Shown piece after piece: positions 8,798 through 17,381 of a DNA stretch of 64,000 nt (its first letter is position 1; each line of letters opens with the position of its first letter). The stretch comes from Alloyangia pacifica. GTDB lineage: Bacteria > Pseudomonadota > Alphaproteobacteria > Rhodobacterales > Rhodobacteraceae. The notes under the pieces were generated by a model. That model made no database searches, was not told where the DNA came from, and saw only the letters and a program-made list of their open reading frames with translations. The translations under genes were made by a program, and so were the position numbers. The stretch lies in contig NZ_FOZW01000003.1 of the NCBI RefSeq assembly GCF_900116195.1, positions 372,001 to 436,000 of the forward strand, written 5' to 3'.

Positions 8798-9709
8798 TCA
8801 GGGGGCGGGGAAGTCCTGCGCCACCTGTGACAATTCCTCCGGGTCGGTGATCCGGAAGCGCTGCACGAAGCGGGTCTTGAACCCCACGCGCCCGCGCCGC
8901 GCGCCGAAGTTTTCCCCGTGATTGAGCACGTAGAGCACTGCTGGCTTGCGGAACCGGGCCGGCGCTCGCCCGGCGAGCGCCGCGAGGTAGGGAAACATCC
9001 GGTGCTCGTGCTGGGTCATCGCGCGCAGGAAGGCGGCGCTCTGCGGCAGCGCCGGGTCGTGGAGCAGCGCGAGGCAGGAGCCGCAGAGCTTCCAGAAGGG
9101 TTTGCGCAGGGGCATCGCCGCGGTTGGCGCGCCAGCCAGGGCGACGTCGCCGGTGGCATGATCCATGACGTAGCCCTGCTCGACGAGATAGCCCGCCTCC
9201 TGCCGTTCCAGCATCTCTTGGACCATGTCGTCGCGCAGCAGGTCGTCGGCGTCGAAGCTCATCACGTAGGCCGGGCGGCTCGCGATGGCGCCGAGGTGAT
9301 CGCAGAGCGCCGCCAGTTTGCGCCATTTGTCATTGCCGGGGGTGGGATCGTCGAAGGGCAGCCAGCTGATGCGCTTGTCTTCGGCCAGCCCCTCGGGCAG
9401 CGGTGGGCGCTCCTGGCAGCAGATCACCGCCCGCCAGGCCCCCTCCTGGCGCCGGAAGCTCTCCAGCGTCTGCGCGAGCCGTGCGACCACCGCCTGCCAG
9501 TCGCCGACGTGATGCGGGCCGACCAGCGGGATCAGGAAAATCACCTCTTCGGCGCGGAGGCGGGGCGTGCCCGCGGTCGCCGCCCGAAGTGCCAGGGCGG
9601 CGCGCTCCGAGGTGACGGGGGAAAGCTTCTCGGCCAGCGCCGGGCTCAGCATGGCGGCGAGCCGCAGCGCGCGGCGCTTCATCTTCTTGGTGGCAGGGAC
9701 CTGGGCCAT
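8798..9709 (-). CDS. GT-A-fold glycosyltransferase-like protein
   Basis: A 303-residue protein with a basic N-terminus (MAQVPATKKMKRRALRLAA) and a single GT-A-like domain. It begins its first strand at EEVIFLIPLVGPHHV and carries a DxD-like acidic motif, SFDADD, near the middle, as expected for metal and nucleotide-sugar binding. It has no transmembrane helix. The start at 9709 was chosen because AAAGG lies just upstream and it leaves the DUF2244 gene clear; an ATG 33 bases earlier would overlap that gene. It follows the DUF2244 gene on the same strand by 19 bases, so an operon is likely. Donor and acceptor are unknown. Confidence 0.68.
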   Translation of the reverse strand: MAQVPATKKMKRRALRLAAMLSPALAEKLSPVTSERAALALRAATAGTPRLRAEEVIFLIPLVGPHHVGDWQAVVARLAQTLESFRRQEGAWRAVICCQERPPLPEGLAEDKRISWLPFDDPTPGNDKWRKLAALCDHLGAIASRPAYVMSFDADDLLRDDMVQEMLERQEAGYLVEQGYVMDHATGDVALAGAPTAAMPLRKPFWKLCGSCLALLHDPALPQSAAFLRAMTQHEHRMFPYLAALAGRAPARFRKPAVLYVLNHGENFGARRGRVGFKTRFVQRFRITDPEELSQVAQDFPAP

Positions 9710-9728
9710 GGGAACCTTTCGCGGGCGG

Positions 9729-10223
9729 TCAGGGCCGCGCAAGGAGCCGCAGCCGGTCGGAAAGCTCGAGATAGAGCGTCTTGCGCTCCTCTTCGCTCAG
9801 AAAGGCGCCGATCTCAACCTCGCGTCCCGCGCCCTTGAGCGTGACATAATAGGGCACCGGCCCGCCCGCCTCGTGCATCTGGGCGGTGACCCAATAGGTG
9901 TTGCATTGCCAGTCCTGCGCCGGGCCGCGGGGATTCTGCCGAAGCAGATGCGTCGTGTCTGGCGAGAGGGTCAGCACCTCGACGATTTGCCGGTCCCTCT
10001 CGTTGCGGCGCAGCGCGTACCAGATGCCCCAGAGCGCGGCGAGCATGAAGGGCAGCAGACCCCAGAGCAGATGCGTGCCCAGGAGCCCGTAGAAGGGGAT
10101 CAGCGCCATGAAGAAGAAGATGCCGATGAAGGTGACGAAGCCCTTGGCCGACAGCGACTGGTGCGGCCAGAGCGTAAGCTCGGCGGCTTGATCCTTGGTC
10201 ACGGTCTTCCAGGTGTAGGGCAT
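9729..10223 (-). CDS. DUF2244 integral membrane protein
   Basis: A 164-residue protein of the DUF2244 family. Two adjacent membrane helices (roughly residues 28-70: FVTFIGIFFFMALIPFYG then LLPFMLAALWGIWYAL) precede a beta-rich cytosolic domain containing WQCNTYWV and PYYVTLKG. The alphaproteobacterial family is usually 150-170 residues, so the ATG at MPYTWKTV is preferred over a longer frame. Its function is unknown. It lies 44 bases downstream of the phosphoesterase gene and 19 bases upstream of the GT-like gene on the same strand. Confidence 0.85.
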   Translation of the reverse strand: MPYTWKTVTKDQAAELTLWPHQSLSAKGFVTFIGIFFFMALIPFYGLLGTHLLWGLLPFMLAALWGIWYALRRNERDRQIVEVLTLSPDTTHLLRQNPRGPAQDWQCNTYWVTAQMHEAGGPVPYYVTLKGAGREVEIGAFLSEEERKTLYLELSDRLRLLARP

Positions 10224-10267
10224 GGGGCGAACTCTAGCATTGCTGCGGCAGGTGTCGAAGGGTGTGC

Positions 10268-11017
10268 TCAGCGACTGATCCAGCCGGTCGCCAGCGCTTC
10301 GGCCCAGTCGTCGCGGCCGTGCTTGCGGGCGAGGGCGACCATGCGCGAGGGATCGTAGGGCACGTGGTGATGGGTCACCTGCCAACCACTAGAGTGCCGC
10401 GCAATCACGGCGAAGCAGGCCGCCGGCGTGCCGGTCTCGACCACATGCGGCACCGGGCGGGTGTCGGTGTAGCCGGGGCAGCCGACGCTGCCCGGGTTCA
10501 CCAGGGTCTGCCCTTTCCAGCAGACGACGCGCGGCAGGTGGGTGTGACCGCAGAGCACAAGCCCCTGCGCCACCCTATCGAGATGCGCCGCCACGTCAGC
10601 CGCGCCGGCGGGGTGCACCGTGCCGTGCCGGTCGACGGCGTGCAGCCAGTAGGTCTCGTCTGCGCCGGGGGTTGCGTGGCAGAGAAACGTGCCGTCGCGT
10701 TCCAGGGTCATCGGCAGCGAGCGCAGCCAGTCCAGCGCCGCGGGCGGCAGCTGGTCGTGGGCGACGCGGTCCGAGGGGCCCATGTCTCCGGGCGGCTGAG
10801 AGATCAGGTAGCGGTCATGGTTGCCGCGCACCGTGGGCATGGGGCGGTCACGCAGCAGCTCCCAAGTCTCCGCTGCCGCGAGCGGGCCGCTGAACATGTC
10901 GCCGAGGTTGACCACCATGCCGATGCCCATTGCGTCGATCCGCGCCAGCACGGCGCGCAGCGCATCCGCATTGCCGTGGATGTCGGCGATCGCGGCGAAG
11001 CGGTCGGGCAGGGTCAT
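10268..11017 (-). CDS. Calcineurin-like metallophosphoesterase
   Basis: A 249-residue dinuclear metallophosphoesterase of the YfcE/MJ0936-like branch. The metal-binding motifs appear in order: ADIHGN (residues 10-15), VNLGDMFSGP, GNHDRYL, LCHATPG, and CGHTHLP. These are the Asp, His and Asn residues that coordinate two metals. Such proteins hydrolyse phosphodiesters or phosphomonoesters, and some act on nucleotides. It is the first gene of a probable three-gene minus-strand group with DUF2244 and the GT-like gene. The substrate cannot be read from sequence. Confidence 0.88.
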   Translation of the reverse strand: MTLPDRFAAIADIHGNADALRAVLARIDAMGIGMVVNLGDMFSGPLAAAETWELLRDRPMPTVRGNHDRYLISQPPGDMGPSDRVAHDQLPPAALDWLRSLPMTLERDGTFLCHATPGADETYWLHAVDRHGTVHPAGAADVAAHLDRVAQGLVLCGHTHLPRVVCWKGQTLVNPGSVGCPGYTDTRPVPHVVETGTPAACFAVIARHSSGWQVTHHHVPYDPSRMVALARKHGRDDWAEALATGWISR

Positions 11018-11041
11018 GGCGCTCTCCTTGCAGCGGTCCGC

Positions 11042-11081
11042 ACAAAAGAGAACCGGCCCCGAGGGTTCCCCCGGGGCCGGT
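11042..11081 (-). terminator. Rho-independent terminator of ctaD
   Basis: A perfect 10-bp GC stem (11052-11061 with 11072-11081, loop of 10) lies 46 bases beyond the ctaD stop on the minus strand. It is followed on that strand by TCTCTTTTGT, a classic intrinsic terminator. Confidence 0.85.
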
Positions 11082-11126
11082 GCTTGTCAATTCTTCTGAC
11101 GATCATCCGTCGTAAGCGTCAGGCGC

Positions 11127-12800
11127 TCAATGGGCGTGATGCTTGTCCCAGTCCTCGCGCTTCGGCAGCTGCTCGAAGGTGTGCTCCGGCGGCGGCGACG
11201 GCAGGGTCCACTCCAGCGTGTCCGCGTATTCGTTCCACGGGTTTGCGGCGGTGCAGGCGGCGCCTTTGCGCAGCGAGTGCCACATGATCCAGAAGAAGAA
11301 CAGGAACGAGGCAAAGGAGATGATCGCGCCCCAGCTCGACACGTGGTTCCACAGGGCGAAGGCCTCGGGATAGTCGATGTAGCGGCGCGGCATGCCCTGG
11401 CGGCCCAGGAAGTGCTGCGGGAAGAAGGTCAGGTTCGCGCCGACGAACATGACGTAGAAGTGCAGCTTGCCAGCCCATTCGGGGTACATCTTGCCGGTCA
11501 TCTTGGGGAAGTAGAAGTAGATCCCCGCGAAGATCGCGAACACGGCGCCCAGCGACATCACGTAGTGGAAGTGCGCAACGACGTAGTAGGTGTCGTGGTA
11601 GGCGCGGTCGACGCCCGCCTGGCTCAGCACCACGCCGGTCACGCCGCCCATGGTGAAGAGGATCAGGAAGCCGATTGCCCAGAGCATCGGCGTCTTGAAT
11701 TCGAGCGAGCCGCCCCACATCGTGGCGATCCAGCTGAACACCTTCACCCCTGTCGGCACCGCGATGACCATCGTGGCCAGCATGAAGTAGCTCTGCTGGG
11801 TCAGCGACATGCCGACGGTGTACATGTGGTGTGCCCACACGACGAAGCCGAGTGCGCCGATCGCGATGATCGCCCAGACCATCGGCAGGTAGCCGAAGAC
11901 CGGCTTGCGCGAGAAGGTCGCGATGACGTGGCTGATGATGCCGAAGCCGGGCAGGATCACGATGTACACTTCCGGGTGGCCGAAGAACCACAGGATGTGC
12001 TGGTAGAGGATCGGATCGCCGCCGCCTGCCGGGTTGAAGAAGGTCGTCCCGAAGTTGCGGTCGGTCAGCAGCATGGTGATCGCGCCGGCCAGAACCGGCA
12101 GCGACAGCAGGATCAGCCAGGAGGTCACGAAGATCGACCAGGAGAACAGCGGCACCTTGAACAGGGTCATGCCCGGGGCACGCATGTTCAGGAAGGTGGT
12201 GATCATGTTGATCGCGCCGAGGATCGAGCTGGCACCCGAGACGTGCACCGCGAAGATCGCCAGATCCGTCGACATGCCTGCCTCGCTGGTCGAGAGCGGC
12301 GGGTAGAGCACCCAGCCGATGCCCGAGCCGAGCTGGCCGTTGCCGCCGGGCGCGAAGACCGAGCACACCGCCAGCGTCGAGCCGGTGACGTAGAGCCAGT
12401 AGCTGAGGTTGTTCATTCGCGGGAAGGCCATGTCCGGCGCGCCGATCTGCAGCGGCATGAAGTAGTTGCCGAAGCCGCCGAACAGGGCCGGGATGACCAC
12501 GAAGAACATCATGAGGATCCCGTGGCCGGTGATCATCACGTTCCACAGGTGCCCGTTGGGGGTACAATTCTCGACCGAAGTCGGGAAGAGGCGCGCGCCC
12601 TCCATGCACATGAACTGAACGCCGGGGCTCATGAGCTCCAGGCGCATGTAGACGGTGAAGGCCACCGAGATGAGGCCCACGAATGCAGCGGTAATCAGGT
12701 AGAGAATCCCGATATCCTTGTGATTCGTGGACATGAACCAACGGGTAAAGAACCCGCGGTCGTCCTCGTGCTCGTGGCCGTGAATGGCTGCATCTGCCAT
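11127..12800 (-). CDS. ctaD: Cytochrome c oxidase (aa3-type) subunit I
   Basis: A 557-residue, 12-helix catalytic subunit of the heme-copper aa3 oxidase, which reduces O2 and pumps protons across the inner membrane. Features include [13 protein letters not shown] near the N-terminus; the low-spin heme ligand region [12 protein letters not shown]; the CuB site [10 protein letters not shown] with its His-Tyr pair; the two CuB histidines in WAHHMYTVG; and the heme a3 and a ligands in [19 protein letters not shown] precedes the chosen ATG, while a longer frame adds 21 residues without support. Subunits II and III are not nearby, as is common in Rhodobacter and Paracoccus relatives. An FNR box lies 120 bases upstream. 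Confidence 0.97.
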   Translation of the reverse strand: MADAAIHGHEHEDDRGFFTRWFMSTNHKDIGILYLITAAFVGLISVAFTVYMRLELMSPGVQFMCMEGARLFPTSVENCTPNGHLWNVMITGHGILMMFFVVIPALFGGFGNYFMPLQIGAPDMAFPRMNNLSYWLYVTGSTLAVCSVFAPGGNGQLGSGIGWVLYPPLSTSEAGMSTDLAIFAVHVSGASSILGAINMITTFLNMRAPGMTLFKVPLFSWSIFVTSWLILLSLPVLAGAITMLLTDRNFGTTFFNPAGGGDPILYQHILWFFGHPEVYIVILPGFGIISHVIATFSRKPVFGYLPMVWAIIAIGALGFVVWAHHMYTVGMSLTQQSYFMLATMVIAVPTGVKVFSWIATMWGGSLEFKTPMLWAIGFLILFTMGGVTGVVLSQAGVDRAYHDTYYVVAHFHYVMSLGAVFAIFAGIYFYFPKMTGKMYPEWAGKLHFYVMFVGANLTFFPQHFLGRQGMPRRYIDYPEAFALWNHVSSWGAIISFASFLFFFWIMWHSLRKGAACTAANPWNEYADTLEWTLPSPPPEHTFEQLPKREDWDKHHAH

Positions 12801-12919
12801 TGCGTGCCTCCTGTTGGTCTTTATAGGTACGTCCCTCGCAAGGGCGCGCACATACTCCTCCACGCCCCTCGTCTGACAATCCTTTTAGTTGCCGACCAAC
12901 GACCGGGCAATCATCTCCT

Positions 12920-12933
12920 TTGATCCAGATCAA
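12920..12933. promoter_or_regulatory. FNR/FnrL-type binding site
   Basis: TTGATCCAGATCAA matches the FNR consensus TTGAT-N4-ATCAA exactly. It lies 120 bases upstream of the ctaD start. FNR-type proteins bind such sites when oxygen is low; at ctaD the expected effect is oxygen-responsive control of the aa3 oxidase. Whether it activates or represses depends on the promoter position, which is not visible. Confidence 0.8.
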
Positions 12934-13199
12934 AATTAATTGTCGCACCCCCCTCTTGCCTTTTGGGCTCCGGGACGCGGAGCGGGGGCGGCGTCGCGGA
13001 CTGCGCCGTGGGCGGGAATGCTCAGGTCGGGTATTCCTGACCTGCGTTCGGGGCGCCACGGGGGTACTCTCAAGGTGTGTCGTTCGTCTCCACCCGGATT
13101 GTCCCCGTCCCGGACGATCCGGCTTCCGGCAGGACGTATGCTTTGGGCCACGCCGGACCGGCACGGTGCGCCCGGACTTGCACCGGGAAGTACCCGCCG

Positions 13200-13256
13200 C
13201 CCCTGCACACGCGCGCCTTCTCCCAGCGCGCGGCAGGGGCTGATCGCGTGCAGGGG
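13200..13256. other. Mutually exclusive hairpin arms downstream of the amidase gene
   Basis: CCCCTGC at 13200-13206 can pair with GCAGGGG at 13233-13239, extended by a 7-bp CGCGCGC/GCGCGCG inner stem. It can also pair with the second GCAGGGG at 13250-13256, extended by CGCGT. The two structures cannot coexist, an arrangement typical of attenuator-like RNA, though it could also be a decayed repeat. Confidence 0.5.
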
Positions 13257-13277
13257 GCAAAAGAATGACGTGAGGCG

Positions 13278-13937
13278 TCAGGCGGCGGGCCAGCGCGCCG
13301 CGAGACCGGCCATGAGCGCCCGGTCGGCATCACAGAGCGGACCCTCGGCGCCGGGGCGGAATCGGTCGCGGAAGGATTTCAGAAGCGCTGGCTGTTGCTC
13401 GGGGCCGGTGCGGTAGCCGAAGCGATGGGCATCTTCGAGAAAGTCGCCAGGGGATGCGGGCTCGGCGCTCACCGCCAGCCCCTTGGACACCAGCCGTGGC
13501 CAGTCGAACAGCGGGCCGGGGTCGATCTTGCGCCCTGGCGCCATGCAGGCATGACCGATGACCCGCTCCGGCGGAATCGACCAGCGCGCGAGGATGCCGG
13601 AAAGCAACACCTCGAGCGCGGCCATCTGCGCCTCGGGGAAGGGCTCGTCGCCAGTATTGGCGATCTCGATGCCGATGGAGCGGGAATTGACCTCCTCCAC
13701 CGATCCCCAGGCGCCCAGCCCGGCATGCCAGGCGCGCATCTCCTCGGTCACCAGCTGCCAGCAGGTGCCGTCGTAGCCGAGCACGTAGTGGGCGGAGACG
13801 CCGGCCTCAGGGTTGCACAGCCAGTCGCGCGCCGCCTCGGCGCTCTTCATGGCGGTGTAGTGCAGCACAACGAGATCGGGCCGCGCGCCGAGGCGTCGCG
13901 GCCCGAAATTGTCAGACGGGTGCCAGATCGGATCCAA
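13278..13937 (-). CDS. N-acetylmuramoyl-L-alanine amidase, AmpD/amidase_2 family
   Basis: A 219-residue zinc amidase that cleaves the lactyl-peptide bond of (anhydro)muropeptides during cell-wall recycling. The zinc-ligand motif VVLHYTA lies near residue 23, AHYVLGYDG and RAWHAGLGAWG follow, and the second zinc motif IGHACMAPGRKIDPGPLFDW holds the second His and the Asp. There is no signal peptide, consistent with cytosolic recycling by AmpD. It follows the lipoprotein gene by 8 bases on the same strand, so the two are likely co-transcribed. The C-terminal 60 residues after the catalytic core are variable. Confidence 0.9.
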   Translation of the reverse strand: MDPIWHPSDNFGPRRLGARPDLVVLHYTAMKSAEAARDWLCNPEAGVSAHYVLGYDGTCWQLVTEEMRAWHAGLGAWGSVEEVNSRSIGIEIANTGDEPFPEAQMAALEVLLSGILARWSIPPERVIGHACMAPGRKIDPGPLFDWPRLVSKGLAVSAEPASPGDFLEDAHRFGYRTGPEQQPALLKSFRDRFRPGAEGPLCDADRALMAGLAARWPAA

Positions 13938-13945
13938 GGCCCGGA

Positions 13946-14638
13946 TCAGTAGCCGCGCACCGCGCGGAAGGGCGCGGGATCCCAGCTGCAGGCAAAGCCG
14001 TCGCCATCGGGGTCGAGCCCGTTGCGGTCCTTCTCGGGGCCGCCGCCGGCGAGAAAGGCTTCCTGCGCGCGGTCGCTGGTCTCGTACTTGGCGCAGTTGC
14101 GCAGGCCCTTTTCCTCGGAGGCGAAGGCCGAGCGACCGTAGAGCGGCGTGCCGACCGGGTTGTTGGTCTGCAGCGCGTAGGCGACGATGTTCGGCGCATC
14201 CGAATCCGGGCGCGGCGGCAGGTCGGTCGGGGCGACCACCTCGTATTGCGCGCGGTTCTGCTGGATCAGCGTCTTGTCGTCTTCGATCGTGCGTTCGGCC
14301 GAAACCGCGTCGAAGCTGTTTTCTTCCGACAGGCCCGCCGAGCCGCTCACCGACTGCGGCGCGGGAGTCCCGGCTGCGGTGGGCAGCGGGGCCCCTTCAC
14401 TCGCCTGCGGGCCGTCGAGAACGGACGTTGCCGCGGCCACCGCGGGATCGTCGCTGCCGCCTGCCGCGGGCAGTTCCGAAGAGGTGACCGCCGGGCTTCC
14501 CTGCAGGACGGCATCGCGCTGCGCGCGCTCGGCCTGGTAGCTGTCGTAGTCGTTGAAGCCGGCCCCGCTGTCGGGGATCGGCGTGGTGCAGGCGGCGAGG
14601 GCCAGCAAGGCCGCGCCACCGAGGAGAATGCGTGTCAT
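13946..14638 (-). CDS. Putative lipoprotein with C-terminal Excalibur-type motif
   Basis: A 230-residue envelope protein. Its N-terminal signal ends in a lipobox, LALAAC (Cys16), so it should be lipidated. A long Ser/Ala/Pro-rich low-complexity stretch follows (about 40-110), consistent with a linker. The C-terminal domain has one cysteine in LRNCAKYE and ends with DPDGDGFACSWDP, resembling the Excalibur DxDxDGxxC calcium-binding motif. Pairing with the cell-wall amidase gene 8 bases downstream suggests a role at the wall. No enzymatic motif is visible. Confidence 0.75.
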   Translation of the reverse strand: MTRILLGGAALLALAACTTPIPDSGAGFNDYDSYQAERAQRDAVLQGSPAVTSSELPAAGGSDDPAVAAATSVLDGPQASEGAPLPTAAGTPAPQSVSGSAGLSEENSFDAVSAERTIEDDKTLIQQNRAQYEVVAPTDLPPRPDSDAPNIVAYALQTNNPVGTPLYGRSAFASEEKGLRNCAKYETSDRAQEAFLAGGGPEKDRNGLDPDGDGFACSWDPAPFRAVRGY

Positions 14639-14683
14639 AACCGCTGCCCTAGTCCTTTTTTGGCGCCTTTTTTAAAAGGGCCT

Positions 14684-16171
14684 TTACCACCATTTTGCCG
14701 GTTTTGCCACAAACCCGGCGGCTTGTTCCAGCGCGTAGGCAGTGTTCAGCAGATCGCCTTCCTCCCACGGACGGCCGATCAGCTGCAGACCGAGCGGCAG
14801 GCCCTTGGAGTCCAGCCCGGTCGGAACTGCAACGCCCGGAAGCCCGGCAAGGTTCAGCGTGACGGTGAAAACGTCCTGCAGGTACATCTGCACCGGGTCC
14901 GCGGTCTTCATCTCGCCGATGCCGAAGGCCGACGAGGGGGTTGCCGGCGCGAGGATCGCATCGACCCCTGCGGCGAAGGCATCCTCGAAGTCCTTCTTGA
15001 TCAGCGTGCGGACCTTGCGGGCGCGGTTGTAGTAGGCGTCGTAGAAGCCTGCCGACAGCACGTAGGTGCCGACCATGATGCGGCGCTGCACCTCGAGGCC
15101 AAAGCCCTCGGCGCGGGTCTTCTCGTACATGTCGTTGATGCCTTCGCCCTGGCTGAGCTTGGCGCGGTGGCCGTAGCGCACCCCGTCATAGCGGGCGAGG
15201 TTCGACGAGGCTTCCGCCGGGGCGATCACGTAGTAGGCCGGCAGCGCGTATTTGGTGTGCGGCAGCGAGATCTCGACGATCTTCGCGCCTGCATCCGCCA
15301 GCATCTTCGCGCCGTCGTCCCAGAGCTTCGAGATCTCCTCGGGCATGCCCTCGACGCGATATTCCTTGGGAATGCCGATAGTCTTGCCGCGGATGTCGCC
15401 GGTCAGCATCGCCTCGAAGTCGGGCACGGGCAGGTCGGCCGAGGTCGAATCCTTGGGGTCGTGGCCGCACATCGCCTGCAGCATGATCGCCGCGTCGCGC
15501 ACGTCCTTGGTCATCGGGCCGGCCTGATCGAGCGAGCTGGCGTAGGCAACGATGCCCCAGCGCGAGCAGCGCCCGTAGGTCGGCTTGATGCCGGTGATGC
15601 CGGTGAAGGCGGCGGGCTGGCGGATCGAGCCGCCGGTGTCGGTGCCGGTCGCTGCAAGGCAGAGGTCCGCTGCAACCGCCGAGGCCGAGCCGCCCGACGA
15701 GCCGCCGGGGGTCAGCTTGGCGTCATCGCCGGTCCGCTTCCACGGGTTCACCGCGGGGCCGTAGCAGGTGTTCTCGTTCGAGCTGCCCATGGCGAACTCG
15801 TCCATGTTGAGCTTGCCCAGCATGACCGCGCCGGCACCGAAGAGCTGGCTGGTGACGGTCGACTCGTACTCGGGGGTGAAACCCTCGAGGATCGCCGAGG
15901 CCGCCTGCGACGGCACGCCCTTGGTGCAGAAGAGATCCTTCACGCCGATCGGCAGGCCGCACATGGCCGGCGCGTCGCCCGCCTTGATGCGTGCGTCGGC
16001 GGCCTTGGCCTGCTCCAGCGCGATCTCGGGTGTCTTGTGCACGAAGGCGCCGAGCGCGTCCGCGCCCTCGATCGCCTTCAGGCAGGCTTCGGTCAGCTCC
16101 ACCGAGGTCACGTCGCCCTTGCGCAGCGCGTCGCGGGCCTCGGCCAGTTTCATCTTGGTCAGCTCGGTCAT
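14684..16171 (-). CDS. gatA: Asp-tRNA(Asn)/Glu-tRNA(Gln) amidotransferase subunit A
   Basis: A 495-residue amidase-signature enzyme, the glutaminase subunit of GatCAB, which converts misacylated Glu-tRNA(Gln) or Asp-tRNA(Asn) to the correct amide. The Ser-cis-Ser-Lys triad is visible: Lys in [10 protein letters not shown], the middle Ser in [12 protein letters not shown], and the nucleophilic Ser in [16 protein letters not shown]. It overlaps gatC by 4 bases and is translated after it. gatB is not in the window, so GatCAB genes are split in this genome, as in many alphaproteobacteria. Confidence 0.96.
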   Translation of the reverse strand: MTELTKMKLAEARDALRKGDVTSVELTEACLKAIEGADALGAFVHKTPEIALEQAKAADARIKAGDAPAMCGLPIGVKDLFCTKGVPSQAASAILEGFTPEYESTVTSQLFGAGAVMLGKLNMDEFAMGSSNENTCYGPAVNPWKRTGDDAKLTPGGSSGGSASAVAADLCLAATGTDTGGSIRQPAAFTGITGIKPTYGRCSRWGIVAYASSLDQAGPMTKDVRDAAIMLQAMCGHDPKDSTSADLPVPDFEAMLTGDIRGKTIGIPKEYRVEGMPEEISKLWDDGAKMLADAGAKIVEISLPHTKYALPAYYVIAPAEASSNLARYDGVRYGHRAKLSQGEGINDMYEKTRAEGFGLEVQRRIMVGTYVLSAGFYDAYYNRARKVRTLIKKDFEDAFAAGVDAILAPATPSSAFGIGEMKTADPVQMYLQDVFTVTLNLAGLPGVAVPTGLDSKGLPLGLQLIGRPWEEGDLLNTAYALEQAAGFVAKPAKWW

Positions 16172-16455
16172 TCCACCACCTTCGGCACGGCAAAGAAGCC
16201 CTCGCGGGCATCGGGGGCGTTGGCGAGGATCTTGTCCTGCATGCCGCCGTCGGTCACGCCGTCGGCGCGGCGCTTCAGGCGCATCGGGGTCACCGAGACC
16301 ATCGGCTCGACGCCCTCCACGTCCACCTCGTTCAGCTGCTCGATGAAATCGAGGATATTGCTGAATTCCTGTGCCAGCGCCGGGAGCGCCTCGTCTTCCA
16401 CGCGGATGCGTGCCAGCTTGGCGACACGTGCCGCCGTCTGAATGTCGATCGACAT
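16168..16455 (-). CDS. gatC: Asp-tRNA(Asn)/Glu-tRNA(Gln) amidotransferase subunit C
   Basis: A 95-residue small subunit that wraps around GatA and stabilises the GatA-GatB complex. Typical features are [38 protein letters not shown] and the C-terminal [12 protein letters not shown]. The start at MSIDIQTA gives the usual length; a 66-codon extension in the same frame has no coding character. It is the first gene of the gatC-gatA pair, and the 4-base stop/start overlap implies translational coupling. Confidence 0.95.
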   Translation of the reverse strand: MSIDIQTAARVAKLARIRVEDEALPALAQEFSNILDFIEQLNEVDVEGVEPMVSVTPMRLKRRADGVTDGGMQDKILANAPDAREGFFAVPKVVE

Positions 16456-16796
16456 GGGTTCCCCCTGTCCGTGAATGTCCGTCAAAGTCCCGTTGCCTTT
16501 ACCCCCCTGCGCCGTGCCCCGCAAGGCGCGGTAAGGGGGAGGGACGGCAATGGTCCAACGCGAGCCGGGTGGGCGCCGGTCCGTGGGATGGCGTTTCGAC
16601 ATTCGAGCAATGCACTTTATCCCGGCCAAGTCCGGACAGCATTCGAGCGTCACGCTCCGTGCCCCAAAGCGCCAGCCCGGCGGCTTCGCGTTGATTCCAG
16701 GCGGAGCATTGCATTGTAACGCGATGCTCGACAGCCCCCCTCCCGCGCGCTAGGTCAGGTTCAGTTCCGTTTTCCAGCAACAAGACCTCCCGAGCC
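16456..16796. other. Divergent promoter region gatC / lipoprotein
   Basis: A 341-base interval with no gene. It contains an imperfect hairpin at 16503-16539 (CCCCC and GCGCC arms), two direct copies of CATTCGAGC 40 bases apart (16600 and 16640), and an inverted pair GAGCAT (16704-16709) / ATGCTC (16724-16729). GAGCA-containing segments recur across it. This looks regulatory, but no regulator can be named. Confidence 0.45.
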
Positions 16797-17378
16797 GTGC
16801 CCAAGATCCTCTCCCGTCTCTCGCTGCTGCCGCTGCTGCTGGCCGCCTCGCTTCTCTCGGCCTGTGCTGGCGCCCGCGATCCGCATGTGCCCGCCCCGCC
16901 GCCGTCGGAATATGCCGCACTGGCGCAGTCGATCCAGGGCCTCGGCCCGAACGTCGACCCGGAAGAGGCGCAGCGGATGGCGCGCATCTCGATCGACTAC
17001 CCGCGCGAGCTGGCCGTCGCGTGGAACGTCACCGACCCGGCCTACATCCACAACATCAAGGTCAACAACGGCACCCGCCCGCGCGGCTTGTGCTACCAGT
17101 GGGCCGATGACCTGCAGGCGCGGCTGGAGCAGGAGAATTTCCAGACACTCGACCTGCACCGCGGCATTGCCAACGCGCTGAAGACCTTCCGCATCGAGCA
17201 CAGCTCGGTCATCGTCAGCCAGAAGGGCGGCACGATGAAAGAGGGCATCGTGCTCGATCCGTGGCGCTTCGGCGGCGAGCTCTACTGGGGGCCGGTGGTC
17301 GATGACCACAAGTACCCCTGGGTCGAGCGGCAGGAGGTCTTCGCCACCAAACGCGCGCTGCGTCTCCAGGAGGGCTGA
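16797..17378 (+). CDS. Conserved lipoprotein of unknown function
   Basis: A 193-residue protein starting at GTG. The signal sequence MPKILSRLSLLPLLLAASL leads to the lipobox LLSAC (Cys23), marking a lipoprotein. The mature part is hydrophilic, with motifs NNGTRPRGLCYQWADDL and GIVLDPWRFGGELYWGPVV. The single Cys in the GLCYQW motif, a later conserved-looking His in DLHRGIAN, and the Asp in VLDPWR could be a Cys-His-Asp arrangement like transglutaminase-type proteins; this is speculative. It converges with pccR, with 3 bases between stop codons. Confidence 0.8.
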   Translation: MPKILSRLSLLPLLLAASLLSACAGARDPHVPAPPPSEYAALAQSIQGLGPNVDPEEAQRMARISIDYPRELAVAWNVTDPAYIHNIKVNNGTRPRGLCYQWADDLQARLEQENFQTLDLHRGIANALKTFRIEHSSVIVSQKGGTMKEGIVLDPWRFGGELYWGPVVDDHKYPWVERQEVFATKRALRLQEG

Positions 17379-17381
17379 GGC

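Larger units (their letters stand above)
12801..13277. other. Non-coding interval upstream of ctaD
   Basis: Between ctaD and the amidase gene are 477 bases with no credible gene. The ctaD-proximal part (12801-12940) holds the leader and an FNR-type box. The distal part (about 12960-13260) is very GC-rich and dense in inverted repeats: 13023-13044, the overlapping CCCGG/CCGGG and GGTGC/GCACC pairings around 13160-13190, and 13200-13256. It looks like structured RNA or a stack of hairpins, and no known family was matched convincingly. Confidence 0.6.

Noticed and set aside
13081-13200. Cobalamin riboswitch upstream of ctaD
   Set aside because: A segment like CCCGGTGCAAGTCCGGG resembles the P5-region pattern, but the GCCACTG and the full B12 box are missing and no B12 gene follows. 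Only a general structured-RNA call is kept.
14246-16441. A 731-codon plus-strand frame opposite gatA and gatC
   Set aside because: It mirrors gatA codon use, shows no motif and has no ribosome-binding site.
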